A stretch of DNA of 64,000 bases from Gnetum montanum (Eukaryota; Streptophyta; Gnetopsida; Gnetales; Gnetaceae). Below the pieces are notes generated by a model that was not told the origin of the DNA, did not search any database, and worked only from the letters and a program-made list of their open reading frames with translations. The translations under genes and the position numbers were made by a program. The stretch covers positions 326,890 through 390,889 of the forward strand of contig MNCI01009276.1 of assembly GCA_015680685.1 (NCBI GenBank). Direction: 5' to 3'. Positions 44,965-57,639 of the stretch are shown here, piece after piece. Numbering within the stretch: position 1 is the stretch's first letter; each line of letters begins with the position of its first letter.

Positions 44965-47481
44965 ACAAGAACGTTGATTTACTTTCACGTACCATACTAC
45001 GAACTACCATCATTCCTCTTCAAAAGCTCTAGCCTTTTCTTTCAGTTCATGATAATTGATTAATCTTTTAGCTAGGTTTGAGGCTATATATCTTTGCTCA
45101 TGGTAGTGATCATTACTTGCTTCAAATTCTATGTCTTTCACATGGATTTTTTTATGGAACATTTTTCCTATCTACAAACTCTTTTTCATACAAGGTGTAA
45201 GTGACTACTACTTGTTGTTCCAACTCATTTCTAGGTTGACCTATTGTTAACATGGTAAGGTTGGTGTAGCAAAGGTTAGCCAATGCCATGTACTCCTTCA
45301 AATCTTCATTTGTAGGTCCTTTTTCTTTACTTCCACTTGGTGGACCAAAGCATAAGTATCCCAGATGGGCTACCAGTTAGGATTCTATGTTAAGAGGGAA
45401 CTAATCAAAGTCTTTGTCATCTAGATTTTTTTTTCATTAATCTATTTGTACATGCCAATTTGGTCCCAAAAGTGCTTCTTTAGCTTTTCATGTTTCTTGG
45501 CCTCATTTTTCCGTGTGCTTATCTCAATTACAGATTTTTGGCATATTGTGTGGACCTCCTCCATTGAGAGGATTTAGTACTCTCTAGTTAACCTACTTTC
45601 TTCCAAGATGTTCTTCTATTTCTTGATCGTGGTTAACCTAGCATTATCAAGAGCAAGTTTCTTATTCTCCTCTTGTGAAATGGTCAATGCCTTCTTATGG
45701 GCATATGCTTGAGCTTCGATGGCTAAGGCCTTTTAGACTGCTTTCTCCTTTTCATGTTCAATAACTTTATTTTATTTAACTAATTGGCCCAGCTACTCTG
45801 TTCAAAATTGTTCCAATTGGTCAAGCACAACAAATCGGAAAGGATGCCTTCTTTCAACTCTTAGGATAACAATCTCTTGTTGTAATCTATGAACTTTTGC
45901 ATGCTCTACCTTAGTCTCTACCATGATCAGTTTTCCTTTTTTGGCAATGAGGTTAGATTGTACTATAGTAACATCATTGGGGATGTCAAATAGAGTTGTC
46001 ATTACTTTTTCAGTTTGTAGTAATCTATCAAGCACATCCTCATGGTTCATAAGAGTCATTGAAATCCCAGATAACATTTGTGCATCTCTGGTTCCAGTCA
46101 AATCTACGAGGAACACAATAGTCACATTAAAAGATTCTTTAATGTGATCTGTGATAACTTCTACTACTTTTGCTACATCTTAATGCTGCATGACCATGAA
46201 TGTAGCATCTTCTCCCATTTCAAGCCCCTCTTGAAAATATGCAGCATTTCCAAAGATCTACTATGACCATTAGACCTCTCTTCTTAATTGTAAAGAAATC
46301 TATTCCCTTGGTGGATTAGTAGAAATTATAGGCTGAACAACATCATTTATGACTCAAAATAGGTTTGATTCATCCTTGCTTCCCCAAATAAGAGTTTCAA
46401 CTATTCTCTATAGATTTCTCATTGTGGGCCTATAGTCTTGTGGTGGTGGTGGTGGTGGATCTTGTGGCTCTCACTATTACACTAGCTCTTACTCAAGATC
46501 TTTTTTGGGTTCTTATTTTGGCTCCTTCTTTGGTTCTTAATCATCACCAAGGTCTTTCCTTAGTGCTGCGGGTTTGAACAATTCAATGAAGGAAGCATTT
46601 TAAGCCCTCCTAAGAACATCATTAGTGTTACATAAGATTCCAGTGTGCTTGCATAGTTTTCTAATTAGGCAAGGGAATGAAAGTGTTAACTTTCCTACCT
46701 TTCTTACCTCAAACTACCTTTGAACTTTCATAAAGTAAAATTGGGCAAGATTGGCATCATATTTGCCCATCAAGATTGCACTTCCTTTGGCTACATAGTT
46801 GATATTCTATTGAGCCCTTTATTTGGGAAGAGGTGGTATGTGCTGATTTTAAAGTAGATCCTCTCTTCCAAAGTCAGCTCATTGTATATTATATTTTCTT
46901 TGTTTTATGCCCTCTTCAACCATAGTTCCTTGGTTTTTACATCAAACCTTGTAGATAAATGTGCTACCTTGGGCCCCACATTTGGTATGTTCAGAGCTTC
47001 TATGATAGCTTTGATTGAAAAAGAGACAAAGACTCCACCAATTTCAACAATGTTTCCTTTTACCTTATTATGCCAACATTGGTACATCTCACCTAGGTAC
47101 CATTCCCCACTTTTAGAGAGGATATGCCATAGAGGTTATGCCTGATGTTGAGTTCTGATCACCTTAGGGATAAATGTCGTGAATGGCTTGAAGTTCATTT
47201 TCATGATGACTGTGGTCAACATGGATTACTCTTGGATGGCTTAGAGACATTGTTGGGACAATGTAAGGCATTGTCCTTACACTTGAGCCTATGGTTCAAT
47301 GGCCTTCCCTTGGACTGACTACCTTGTAACAGGAGCCTCTTTGATGAATGCTAAATGACTAGGGCTCTTGTTCTTCATGCTCGACTAGTGGGCCTTGTTC
47401 TCCTTATCAACATCTACCATCTCTTGGGCATTTACTTGTGCCTTGCAAAGGCCCTTCTTGCTTGCCTCTTTTTGGGGCCAT
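44965..47481 (-). pseudogene. Element E ORF2 (env-position protein), main part
   Basis: Large protein encoded after pol in this Athila-like family. Start ATG at 47479-47481 (Met-Ala-Pro), preceded by ATTGCAA. At 46905-47087 it reads GGVFVSFSIKAIIEALNIPN and STRFDVKTKELWLKRA, followed by KISTYHLFPNKG and FPCLIRKLCKH in other frames. This order resembles the 'putative plant transposon protein' domain found in Athila-type ORFs (I recall it as PF20167; to be checked by HMM). A Pro run coded by (GGT)n at 46438-46457 follows, then long charged, probably coiled-coil segments (45802-46125). The frame is broken many times. It is homologous to 52526-55310. Confidence 0.65.
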
Positions 47482-47899
47482 TTGCAATCAATCAAGGATT
47501 TAGAGTTACTCAAGTATTTCCCATTTATCCTCAATAGGTTCATACCTTACCCATGACCTTAATTCCATTAAGTTCTCAACTCATGCAATTACAAAGTTAG
47601 AAAAATTTTAAGAAAAATGCCCAAAATTTTTTTCTTTTATGACCCTTTGCAATTATCTTCTTTTCCCTTATGTATGGCTTAAAATGATGGTTATGATCCT
47701 TTGGGTGAGAGAATTAGAGGTTCTGGGATACATGTGATTTATTGTTCATTAAAATACTTAAGGTTTTTAACATTCTTATCCTTATAATACCTTCCAGGGG
47801 ATAGCAAATTTCAAAAAATTAGTGCAAGTTTTCTACACAAGCACCCTCCCCCAACTAAATTGAACACTTTGAGATCAACTAAGTTTAAAAACCATGAGA

Positions 47900-48130
47900 A
47901 TTGAAGTGGTATGGAGCAAGATATCATGTGTGGAAGTTGGTTGTGTAGAGCTCTTATTTAAGAGAGAAAAATGCAAAAACTCCCCTAGATTCAAGTGATG
48001 ATAATGAATTTTTTCAATACCTTGGGGTTCCTATTTATAGCTTTTATGGACCCAATATCGAGTATCCAACGTTGACTCCCACCCGATATCAAGTAGTGGA
48101 TATCGAGATTCTTGAAATTGCATTTGATGA
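47900..48130 (-). promoter_or_regulatory. Promoter-like stretch upstream of element E ORF2
   Basis: On the minus strand CTATAAATAGG (near 48030-48040) lies downstream of GATATC/GATATTGGGT motifs at 48050-48110. It is the same combination as in the LTR U3, yet no LTR boundary or primer site is visible. It could be an internal promoter for ORF2 or a displaced LTR fragment. Confidence 0.4.
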
Positions 48131-49556
48131 GGACATTCAACATGGAAAATGAAGCTCTATGATTGGTTGAAAGGTTTCATGTAAAATCCAAAGTTCTAGT
48201 GTAAGTGAGAATTCATATTTAGGCATTGGTGGTGTTAAAAGATGGAATCGCAACATTAAAAGCTTGAGAAGGTGGAAGAAAAGGGGTATTGAATTCATGG
48301 TATAGAATAGATAGATTATATGATAAGGGAATGTATTGAATTTAATAATTACGTAGTTGGAAGGTTCAAGATGATGCAGTTATGTCAAACAAGTACAAGT
48401 TACAATAGTTATATAAGTGGATCCTTCCCAAAGTAGCCTCTGTCTTTAATGCCCTTATATAACAACACCTAAAAATGTCCAAAGGCTGAATGTAATGTAT
48501 ACTCGTCAAACAAAAAACACATGTTAAATCCACCAATTTGAGAAAATAACTCTATGTTACACAAAACCACAAGTTAGGATCATATAGACAATGAGATGAG
48601 ATGGATTTTAGAAAGGATTGTAGAAATTGGAATGTGAGGTGCCTTACCATAGGCATAATGAATCCTTGTGTGTTATTAATGTTTAAGTAATCATTAGTCC
48701 TTCTTTTCGAGATTCAAACTAAGTCCATACCATGTTTTAGTGACATTACATTATTTCATCTCTTCGTTTGACAACCATAAGACTACCATAGTTGCAAGGA
48801 GTAGCATCACTTGGTGTTTTTGTCCAAGGGAGGAGTTTATTCATGGCACACTATCTCTCTCTTTTTTAGAAGTTCTAAGAATCCACCAACCTTTAGGCAT
48901 GTGTAACATGTCTTTCTAGTGGGACCCTCAAAAATTTATTTAGTGCCCTTTTATTTTACTCTTATCTGTGTCAACCTTACCAAAGGATCACCTTCAAACA
49001 TGGGTAACATGTCTTTCTAGTGACATGGTAGGGTAGCACTTATTTTACTCTTACTCCTATTTTTTGTTAGATCAACAAGAATATAATTACAACCTTAGCA
49101 ATAAGATAAAACATACAGAAGTGGTCAAAGAGATTCCATAAATTTCCTTGATGTCACATCCTTCACATTCCCACTTGGTTTTTCACTTTTCTATACAAAC
49201 ACAATGATTATGAATTTATTCTTAGTTTGATGATGAAGAAGAATATCATTACAATCATGGTAAGAACCTCTTATTAATGGAATGGGTGGGTGGATGATGT
49301 GGCCTCAGTGTTTAAATAATCATTCCCTCATGACTTGACAGCATAGTGAAGACCTCACCTCAATGGGCTACATGATATCATTTTATTCACAAATGAGATT
49401 ATTAACAAAGGAAATGAAAAAAAAATTGTGGAAAAAGTTGAAAAGGATAGGAAAAATTTGTATCAAGAAGTGAGAAATGATTAAAAAATTATTAAAACAT
49501 GATAAAAAATTGTAAAACAAAAAGATAAAAAATGCCTATTAATTTTAAGTGTTAGG
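48131..49556 (-). other. Element E post-pol spacer
   Basis: Reverse-complement homologue of 35640-36780 (shared AATAAGAGGTTCTTACC, CATGTTACCCATG and CCTATGGTAAGGCACC-like blocks). It directly adjoins the gag tail at about 49557, so pol (protease to integrase, about 4 kb in relatives) has been deleted. Confidence 0.65.
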
Positions 49557-51358
49557 ATGAGGCATTTCCCCCATGACTAAGTGTTTGACCATGACAAGAA
49601 TTCATAAGTGGATAGGTAGGCTCCATGCATTTGTTAAACAATGTCAAACTTTCATTTTCAAGCCACTAGGTGTCTTCTAGTTTAGTGGTGGTTGCATAGA
49701 CAGGTTTTGCTCCCACACTTGGTTGTTAAACATACAATGGACTAGAGTATGAGTTGTGTGAACTTTACAAATGTCTAACCCATGACTGCACCCTTTACCA
49801 TGAGTAGTTATGCATGGATTCATGTGTCCCTCCACAATGCTAGATTCATTACATCTGTTAGGTGTAGGAGAAATGATGGATGTTGGTCTTTGTGTAGGAT
49901 CAAAGGATGTTGGTTGTGAAAGGAAGTATGTTGGCACTTGATTAGCATTGTGTTGGTTTAGATGAGTTACTAGGTCAATGAGTGTTACACTCATGATGGG
50001 AGCCATCTAAAGAAAGGGCATTTCTGAGATGGTGGTGGGAATCTACTGGCATTATCATGTCTATGTATATTCACAACACAAGTGGCATTCTTTCATTGAT
50101 GTTGAACCTTCCTATGTTACTGGCTATGACATGTGATGGAGTGGAGTATGAGAATATCAAGGATATCATAAAGGGTAAGGAGTGTAAGGTGGTGATCCTT
50201 CAGGAGATGTCGTAGGTCAATGATACTCAATAGAGTGGTATTAGCAATTTGAAGTAAAGGATGTAGAATTAGTTGGGGAAATAGGTTGTTGAACATAATA
50301 TCTATATGGGTTTGGCTGCCAATAAGGGTAGGGTTGGTTTGATGATAACCTCTCCCACAATTATTGGTTTCACCATTATGGTTGATGATAGTGTTGAGGT
50401 TGGTAAGAACTCCCACTAGGATAGTACGATTGGTTGTAGGACTATCTATAATTACCTTGTGAGAAAGGTAATTTCCTGAGCATGTGCTTCTGTACAAACT
50501 TGGAATTTAATGCAAAAGCCCAATACTCATGTAGATGCAACATGACTGGGAAATAGCCCTTTAGATGCTCTTATATGCAAATGTCACATCCTTCATCTTA
50601 TTTTGTGGTTGAGTCTATAGCCTCTTCTTCTTCAGCCATTTTTCCTATTTGTTGATAAGTGTGCCTAGTTGTTTCTTAGTTCTTTTTCCTTTATTTATTA
50701 TGATCACTTAATTCATTTTGCGCTAGGCTCTCCTCTATGATTTCTATGAAATTTGTAACTTTCTCATTTATCCATTCTGACATCTTATCAAACCTTGCTT
50801 CAATTTCATCAATAGACCTCTGTATTGACAAGGTTTATTGCAAAATTACCTTATCGAGAGCTACCTCTTTTTCCTTATCATAGATGTGGACCTTCTTCCT
50901 TTGAAGAGTTGGGTCCCCATGATATATCTCAATGTTCTCCCATTTGCATAGCTCTTCTTCTTATTTTGCCACATGCTCGATTAGCTCTTGGATCTAATGG
51001 ATTCATAGCCCATATAATTGACCTTGAGCATACATCCCAAGGATCTTCCTCATTTCATTACAAAGCCCATCTATGATGTGAAAAAGTTTCTCTTTCACAA
51101 AGAAACCATGGCCTAGGCATCTATTTAATAGAGAATAGTATCTATCTAAGGCCATATCTAAGGGTTCATTTTGTTCTTACTTCAATTCTGAAATTCATTT
51201 CCTTATGTTGAACACCCTTACATAGGTTTGGTATTTCTTGTTAAAAAGTTCCAACATTGTGGACCACCAATATATTGAATTTGGTTTCAACGATTTAGAC
51301 CACACTTTGGCTTTATCTATTAGTATCCTAGGGAAGAGCTTAAGCTTTTGCCACCCAC
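49557..51358 (-). pseudogene. Element E gag, degenerate
   Basis: It aligns with element A gag (41-1690): the right end 51121-51358 matches 1441-1690, and the left end 49557-49680 matches 30-170. Pieces include a Pro/Ser-rich tail at 49677-50006. The N-terminal part including the start is missing, cut at 51358 where LTR sequence begins. Confidence 0.65.
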
Positions 51359-51359
51359 T

Positions 51360-51793
51360 TTTACTCACAATTAGTCATACTCATTCTGCTTAATGATAGA
51401 AATAATAAAGAGCAATGAATGAAAACATTAACTAAGGAAAATAGTAAACATTTAAGCAATTAACAATAATAAATCTAAGTGGATGCTACAATAATGGAAG
51501 TAATCTCGATATTTATTACTGAACATGTGACGTGTCCAAATATGTCACACTTGAATAAGAATGTCATACAATCACTTAACATCACACTGCACGCATGCAC
51601 TAGAAACTAACAAAACTTGAAATATATCAAATTCTATGAATCTATCTCCCCTATGTCTATGTATCCCAACTATGCACCGAAGTGTAGTATTTATAAAATA
51701 GCACAAAAGGGGCAATATCAGATCCCCAACATCAGAGGCCATGCCCAGATATTGGATACCTGACATCACAGCCCTGAAACACATGACTTATCA
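51360..51793 (-). repeat. 5' LTR of element E, U3-side half only
   Basis: Matches 37333-37784 of the 3' LTR. The outer end ACTTATCA is followed by target duplication CTAAG (51794-51798). The inner half of the LTR, primer site and gag start are deleted. Confidence 0.75.
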
Positions 51794-52525
51794 CTAAGCA
51801 TCATCTATGATCAAATATCCTTTAGACCATGTCTACATCTTCCAAACTATCCATTTATCCTAATTTTCCCATCAAAAATTACTCAAAATCCAAAATTTTT
51901 TAACATTGATGTTGTAACTATAATGTATTAGACCCTAATACATCACAGCTATGATGTTGTATTTATGATTTATTTGATATAAACTATCTATATATACACA
52001 CAGGAGTTAGGAAATTTTTCATTTTCCACATTCTAAGTAAGAGGAGTTCATGCTATTTTTTCTAATCCTTTGGTAGCCGAACTTCCAAGCACCATAACTT
52101 TCTCACCATAAGTTTGATTTGTGTAATTTTTTAATCTTCTTAATTTTGGAGTGACCAACTTAGTTAAATTGGAACAAAATTATTTGATGCCAAAAGAGTA
52201 TATTAAGGGTAAGAATAAGAACAAATAAGCATATTTTGATCCATCAACTAAATAAAAGCTAATAAACCTAATCGATTCTCCTAGCCAACCATCCAATTAC
52301 ATAATAAATGAGGAAATAATAACTATGAGAAGTCTTAACAACCAAAATTACAATTAATAAGGGTTTCTTTTTGACTATTTTCTAACTTTGAATTCATAAT
52401 GAGAGTTATAAATAATAATAAGGATAAAAATTGGATCAAAACTAAGAACTCGAGAGAGGACCATGAATTATTTGGGACTTTTTAAAAATTCTTAGGCAGT
52501 CTAAACAAATCCTTTGTCATTGCAG
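51794..52525 (+). other. Element CD spacer, second part, upstream of ORF2
   Basis: Begins with the right CTAAG copy. Non-coding and AT-rich, with a TATATATACACACAGG stretch near 51990-52005. It ends in TTTGTCATTGCAG directly before the ORF2 start, a good 3' splice acceptor. Confidence 0.5.
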
Positions 52526-55310
52526 ATGGCTCCCGAGAGACCCATAGTGAAAGGATCTTCATAATAAGAAAGCAAAAGACTGAAAGACAAAGGTAGAGGA
52601 TAAGTTAAAAAACAAACTCCACAATCAAAGTAGGAGGCTTAATCTTTCAACATCCATTAGCAAATACCTGCAACTGAACACTATACATAGGCTAAGGCTA
52701 AAGCACCATCATCTCTAGAGTAAGGATAGTGTCTCATGTTGTTTGTAGAATCTCTCTAAGCCATCTAGGAATAATCAATTATGTCCATAGTTATCGTGAA
52801 ACCAAATTTCAGACCATTCATAGAATTTGTACCTACCAACATCTGAGAATAATTACAAGCCTCACCTTTGTGGCAAACACTATCATGTAGTGGACAATGG
52901 TGCCTAGGAGAAGTGTATCAATTCTAGCAAAATAAGTAGGATGATGCCATAGTAAAAATTGAATGAGTCTCTATGCCTTACTTAATGGAAACAATTGCCA
53001 AGGCATTTAACATTTCTAATGTCAAAGTAAACATCACACAGATATCTATAAGATCTAACATAGAAGCAAAGAAGTTATGGCTACAAAGGACATATGACAA
53101 GATAGATAAAGAATATAGTGATTATCTACCAAAGAGAATATATTCTAAGATTAGAAGTTACCATCTTTTTCCTACCAAAATATTCAATAGAATTTCTACC
53201 TATGCTACAAGGGAAAGTATCATCCTCATGGGAAAATTCAATGCAAACATGGATCATTTATTATTTCTAAAGATTCAAAAAATATTTGAAGAGAAGAAGG
53301 TAAGGAAACTCACATTGCCATTTCCTTGCCTTATCAAAAGTTTATGTAAGCAAGTTGAGATTCTAAATTATATAAATATGTCTTACAATGGTCCCAGAAT
53401 GCATCCTACACTGAGATGTTCAAGTTAGTGCTACCAAAGAAAAATCAACTAGAAAAGCCAATAGGCACTAAGGAAGTAGCAAGATCCATACTAGCAGGCA
53501 ACATTCTAACAATAAGACAAGATCAAGTAGAATCCAATGGGTCAATGCTAGCCAATGATAGACTTGGATCAAGTTCTCCACTAGCACAACAAGACTATCC
53601 ACCTTCCATGAGCCATTTATAGCAGATTGCTAAAATCATAAGTTGGGAAAACAAGGAAGGATCCATAATGTACAAAGTAAGAGACAATTTCATAAGGCCT
53701 ATAGTATCAATAGAACCTGCTAGTGGTAAAGTATCTTTACATGTAGGAGAAGATGAAGGCTAGGCACAATAAATATTTGGGAATGCTACATCTTTTTAGG
53801 TCATGTTGGAAATAGAAGAAGAAGACACAATAGTGGTAATGCAACACCACAATGTAGTAGAAGCAGTAGAGGTGATCACAAATCACATAAAAGAATCATT
53901 TAACATTTCCATTATGTCATTAGTATATATTACTGGAATAAAAAATGTTGAAATATTACCCAGTACGTCCATGCTTCCAATAGAACATGAAGATATCCTA
54001 GATCAACTACTACAGATAGGTTAAGTAATGTAAAATCTCTTTCATATACCCAGTGATATTACTATAGTCTAGTTAGATCTAATTTTGAAAAATGACAAGC
54101 TAGTAATGGTTGTAATAGAATTTGAGCATGCATAGAATGAAATGCAAAGGTTGTAAGCTAAATTTGTAGACCTAAGAGTAGAAAAAAGACACACTACATA
54201 ATACATAGTGATAGACAAGCTTGATAAATTCAAAACGAAAGAAGTGACCTAGTTGATAGCCAAGAACATCTCAGTGAAGATGGAAAAAAAGCAACATGAA
54301 ATGCATCTATGGTAGAAGCACAAATATATGCACATGTCAAAGCACTAATGACCCTTGAACATGAAACCAAGAAGATTGTTATAGATAACTTAAGAATGGA
54401 AAATATAGAGAACTAAAAGAATGTTCTTGAGGAAAGCATCCATAAGCTTAGAGAATAATTTGCAAGGATCAACCAACATATGTGAAAATTGGCTAGGAAA
54501 ATAAGAACCTTACCAATGAAATAAGTCTATACTATCTACCAAAAATTTATGATTAAAATCAGTGCATGGAAAAATGAGACCAAAAATCATGTGAGGCTCA
54601 AACAACACTTCAGAGACTAGGGGGCATGTACACACAAATTAATGAAAAAGAAATCAAGTTAGTTAAGGCCAAAATCAACTCCATCACCATGTAGACACCT
54701 AACTGGCAGCTAATTCTAAATAGCCTTACCCATGTCCATCAAGTTGAAATAAAGAAAAAGAACATGCATATTGAAGATCTTACAGAGTACATGAAATTAG
54801 CAAACCTTTGGTATGCTAATATGGCCATGCTTATAGTAGGTAGATCAAGCAACAAGCTAGAACAATAAGTAGATTTAGTGTGTACAATGTATAAAAAGAG
54901 TTTGCAGATAGGAAGGATGCACAACAAAAATTACATATTGCAAACTCTAATATTGAAATAGTAAAAGCTAGCCACCAAGATCAAAAGGATGTAGTAGAAA
55001 ACTTGAATTGCAGAATGGAAGATTACCAAGAACTATGAAAAGTGGCTAGGGTATTTGAAGAAGAAAGACATAATTTGCAACCTAGTATGTGAAGGAAAAC
55101 AAAATGTTTCCACAGCTATCATGCGCATGGGAAGTACAAACACCAACGATCATTGCAGAATTTTCCTGGATAGTGCATGATCCCAAATCAAAAGAGGAAA
55201 ATATTTGAGTATTACTCAATAGACACTAGATTCCAAAGCCAAATGATAAAGGAAAGAAGCCAATGGAGGAGCCACCGCCACCCAAAACATTAGGCTACAT
55301 CAAGCTTTAC
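52526..55310 (+). pseudogene. Element CD ORF2 (env-position protein)
   Basis: The start ATG at 52526-52528 gives Met-Ala-Pro as in element E. The best-preserved piece (52973-53428) contains METIAKAFNISNVKVN, NIEAKKLWLQRTYDKIDKEY, KIRSYHLFPTKIFNRISTYA and LTLPFPCLIKSLCKQVEIL, the same order as in element E and in the putative plant transposon protein domain. After about 53800 come acidic and Lys/Glu-rich stretches, probably coiled coil (IEHEDILDQLLQIG aligns with MNHEDVLDRLLQTE in E). It ends near EEPPPPK at about 55290. Many stops, mainly TAG and TAA. Function unknown. Confidence 0.65.
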
Positions 55311-55527
55311 CATTTGGTTTATGTTTTTATTGTCATGTGTATGTCCATCATGCAATGCATGATAATTTTGTAAAGATTCACTTGAACCACAGTGCAACAT
55401 TAAGAGTCAAGTAGTCATTTATATAAGTAGTCATGTTAAAGTCTGAGGAGACCTCACAATTTTGTAAGGAACTCTATCCTCCATTTGTTTTAAGTCGAGG
55501 ACAAGTTTCCAATTAGTTGTGAGGGTA
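55311..55527 (+). other. Element CD 3' untranslated region and polypurine tract
   Basis: Short non-coding trailer after ORF2, ending GTTGTGAGGGTA directly before the LTR. GTGAGGG is the likely polypurine tract. Confidence 0.55.
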
Positions 55528-56393
55528 TGATAAAAACTATTTTTCATGAGTTATGATATTGTATCTATAACATTGCATCCCTACATACATCATCATTGAT
55601 GTGATGTATAGGGTCCTAGTCAACACTATAAATACCAATCCTTGGTCACATTGAACAAACAACTTTCATTCAACACTTAGTGAAATTCTTGTAGTTTGTT
55701 TTCATAACTTAGAGTTAGAGTTAGAAGTAAATGCCTGCAGTGTGGTGTTAAGTAATTGTATGGAATCTTTATTCGAGTGGATTTTACATGGGTACAATTC
55801 ATGGCTGGAAATAAAGATCAAGATTTTTTTTCACCATTGTAGCATTACTTAATTTTAGTTTGATTTTTATTTCTTTAATATGTTTACTTTAGTTTAGTTC
55901 TTTACATTTTCTAAGTACTTTACTTTTTCGATGTTCATTGGTAAGGTAGAATAAGTACAACTAGTTTCAAGTGTTAACTATAATTGTTTCGTAACCCAGT
56001 AGTGACTTCACTTGATTCACTCGATAGTGAATTCATCCCAGTAATGGTTACATGAGCCTAGGGTGTGTACGAAAAGCTAGGAATGGATACTTATCACCAT
56101 AGGCTAGAATATATTTATATTTCTATTATAATCTAGATTTATATTTTATTCTCATTTTCATTATGGAAGTACTTAGGATTAATTTGAGCCAAAAACATCA
56201 TAATATCATATGCCTCACTAAGAGTTAAACCATGCAGCTTGCACTTTACTAACTTGAAGTGAGAAGACAGCAATCACGAACCAACTATCAACCACTAGAA
56301 AGTTTACATTGTCCATCCATGGATTATGATTTGGTCACATGTGTGAACTTGTGACTTCTATGGTGGAGTGTTGGAATATCTAGCTACTCATCA
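55528..56393 (+). repeat. 3' LTR of element CD, 866 bp
   Basis: Starts TGATAAAAAC after the purine tract and ends CTACTCATCA. Same family as the LTRs at 2205, 3320 and 36903 but in plus orientation. TATA is CTATAAATACC at 55626-55636. No primer site follows, which fits a 3' LTR. Confidence 0.8.
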
Positions 56394-56429
56394 CCCATTG
56401 TCTAAAATCTCAGAATCTTGCTTTATTTC

Positions 56430-57620
56430 CTTCATTAAATTAAAGGTTGCATAATTACTTAGCTCTTTTTCTTAAGTATCCTTTTGAGATGCTAAGGGAG
56501 AATCTTATTCTATTTGTGAAGTTTGTCCATGTATTATTTCAAAACCAATTCTAGTCCAACATTGGTTGATGGTGTGGCCTTTTTCTTTGCAAAAGTTGCA
56601 ATATGATACTAAGTCTTAACCTTGTCTTTTTCTTCTAGATTGATTTCTTCTACCTCTTTCTCTAGCTAATCCTCTTCCTCTTTCTCTTATATTTTGACCA
56701 AAATTTTCTTCAGAGTTTGTTTCTTAATCTCTATTCTGCTAATTGTATATTCCTCTTCCTCTAAATCTTTCTTGTCGACCTCTTTCTCTTTGGTTAGTTA
56801 TGTAAGTTTGATCATCTTTACTGGATTATTTATTATTCTTCATAATTTGCAGGGTTCTAACTTGAGCAACTAGTTCACTAATACTAAGCATGTTGAAGTT
56901 CTTTGAAAGATAATGTTTTTCATCATATTTTCAAATCTAGGATCTATGTAGAGAGCTTGAACAACTTTCTAAACATTTTGCCTATTATTATATCCATAGC
57001 CATATTTATCTATTTTTTATATGCTATCATATATTTCAATAAAGAAGTCTTCAATACTTTCATTGCTTCCAATTTCCAGGGTACTAAATTTTTGTTTGTG
57101 GATCAGTTACCACATTTGAGAATTTTCTAAGCTTCGTTTATATTCTGATTCGAGATTATTCCATACTTCTTTAGTAATAGTATGAAGATTCTATCTACCA
57201 AAAATAACTTGTAAGATACTAGCCAATAGCATCATGAGAGCCAAATTTTTATTCTTCTTCTTTGTCTCATATTTTTTAATTTGTAATTTAGTGAAATCTT
57301 TAAAATCATGGCTAGATTTAAAACTTGTTTTAATTATTTCCCAATATTCATTATGTTCAAGGAGGTCTTTTATCATCCTTGTTCATTTGCTAAAATCTTA
57401 ACAGCCATTAAAGATGATGAATCATCTAACTATGTCTTTTGCACTTATTTTTGTAGGTGAACATGGCATTATGATACCAACTAAAGAAGTTTCACGTGAT
57501 GAAAGAATTTTTTGGTTTTCTTGACTTCGTAAAGAATCAACTAATAAAATTTGTATCTTGTAAAGCTTAAGAAATTTTTTTATTATTTTAGAAAAATAAG
57601 CACTACAAAAAATATTCATA
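56430..57620 (-). pseudogene. Ty1/copia gag
   Basis: Fragment 57191-57376 reads MIKDLLEHNEYWEIIKTSF and NKNLALMMLLASILQVIFG. Downstream frames give TKEVWNNLESEYK, GSNESIEDFFIEIYDSI and YGYGYNNRQ, the usual copia gag (UBN2-type) succession. Near 56560-56600 YHIATFAKKKATPSTNVGL matches a zinc knuckle position, but the Cys residues are mostly lost. Between them is a Lys/Glu-rich linker. No LTR or pol is clearly attached. A TAGTATCATAG phrase near 58352-58362 on this strand could be a worn tRNA-Met primer site. Confidence 0.7.
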
Positions 57621-57639
57621 GAATGACATTATATTATGA

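Larger units (their letters stand above)
36903..51793 (-). mobile_element. Athila-like element E, inserted in CD, carrying a viral insertion
   Basis: Minus-strand element bounded by LTR ends at 36903 and 51793 and by CTAAG duplications. Its order 5' to 3' (right to left) is: partial 5' LTR 51360-51793, gag 49557-51358, spacer 48400-49530, internal promoter-like stretch about 47900-48130, ORF2 47481 to 44965, viral insertion 44964 to 38145, ORF2 end to about 37990, 3' LTR. Primer site, gag start and the whole of pol are deleted. Without the viral DNA it is about 8.1 kb. Confidence 0.85.
34108..56393 (+). mobile_element. Athila-like element CD, 5'-truncated, split by element E
   Basis: Plus-strand Ty3/gypsy element seen from the RNase H end (34128) through integrase, a long spacer (35600-36897), an insertion (36903-51793), the rest of the spacer (51799-52525), ORF2 and the 3' LTR. 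Removing the insertion and one CTAAG copy restores a continuous spacer-ORF2 order. The same order, in mirror image, is seen in element E. The part upstream of 34108 is lost where the Helitron remnant ends. No 5' LTR is present. Confidence 0.8.

Noticed and set aside
47600-48200. A further complete LTR upstream of element E ORF2
   Set aside because: TATA and GATAT motifs are present, but there are no TGATGA/TCATCA ends, no primer site and no match to the rest of the family LTR.
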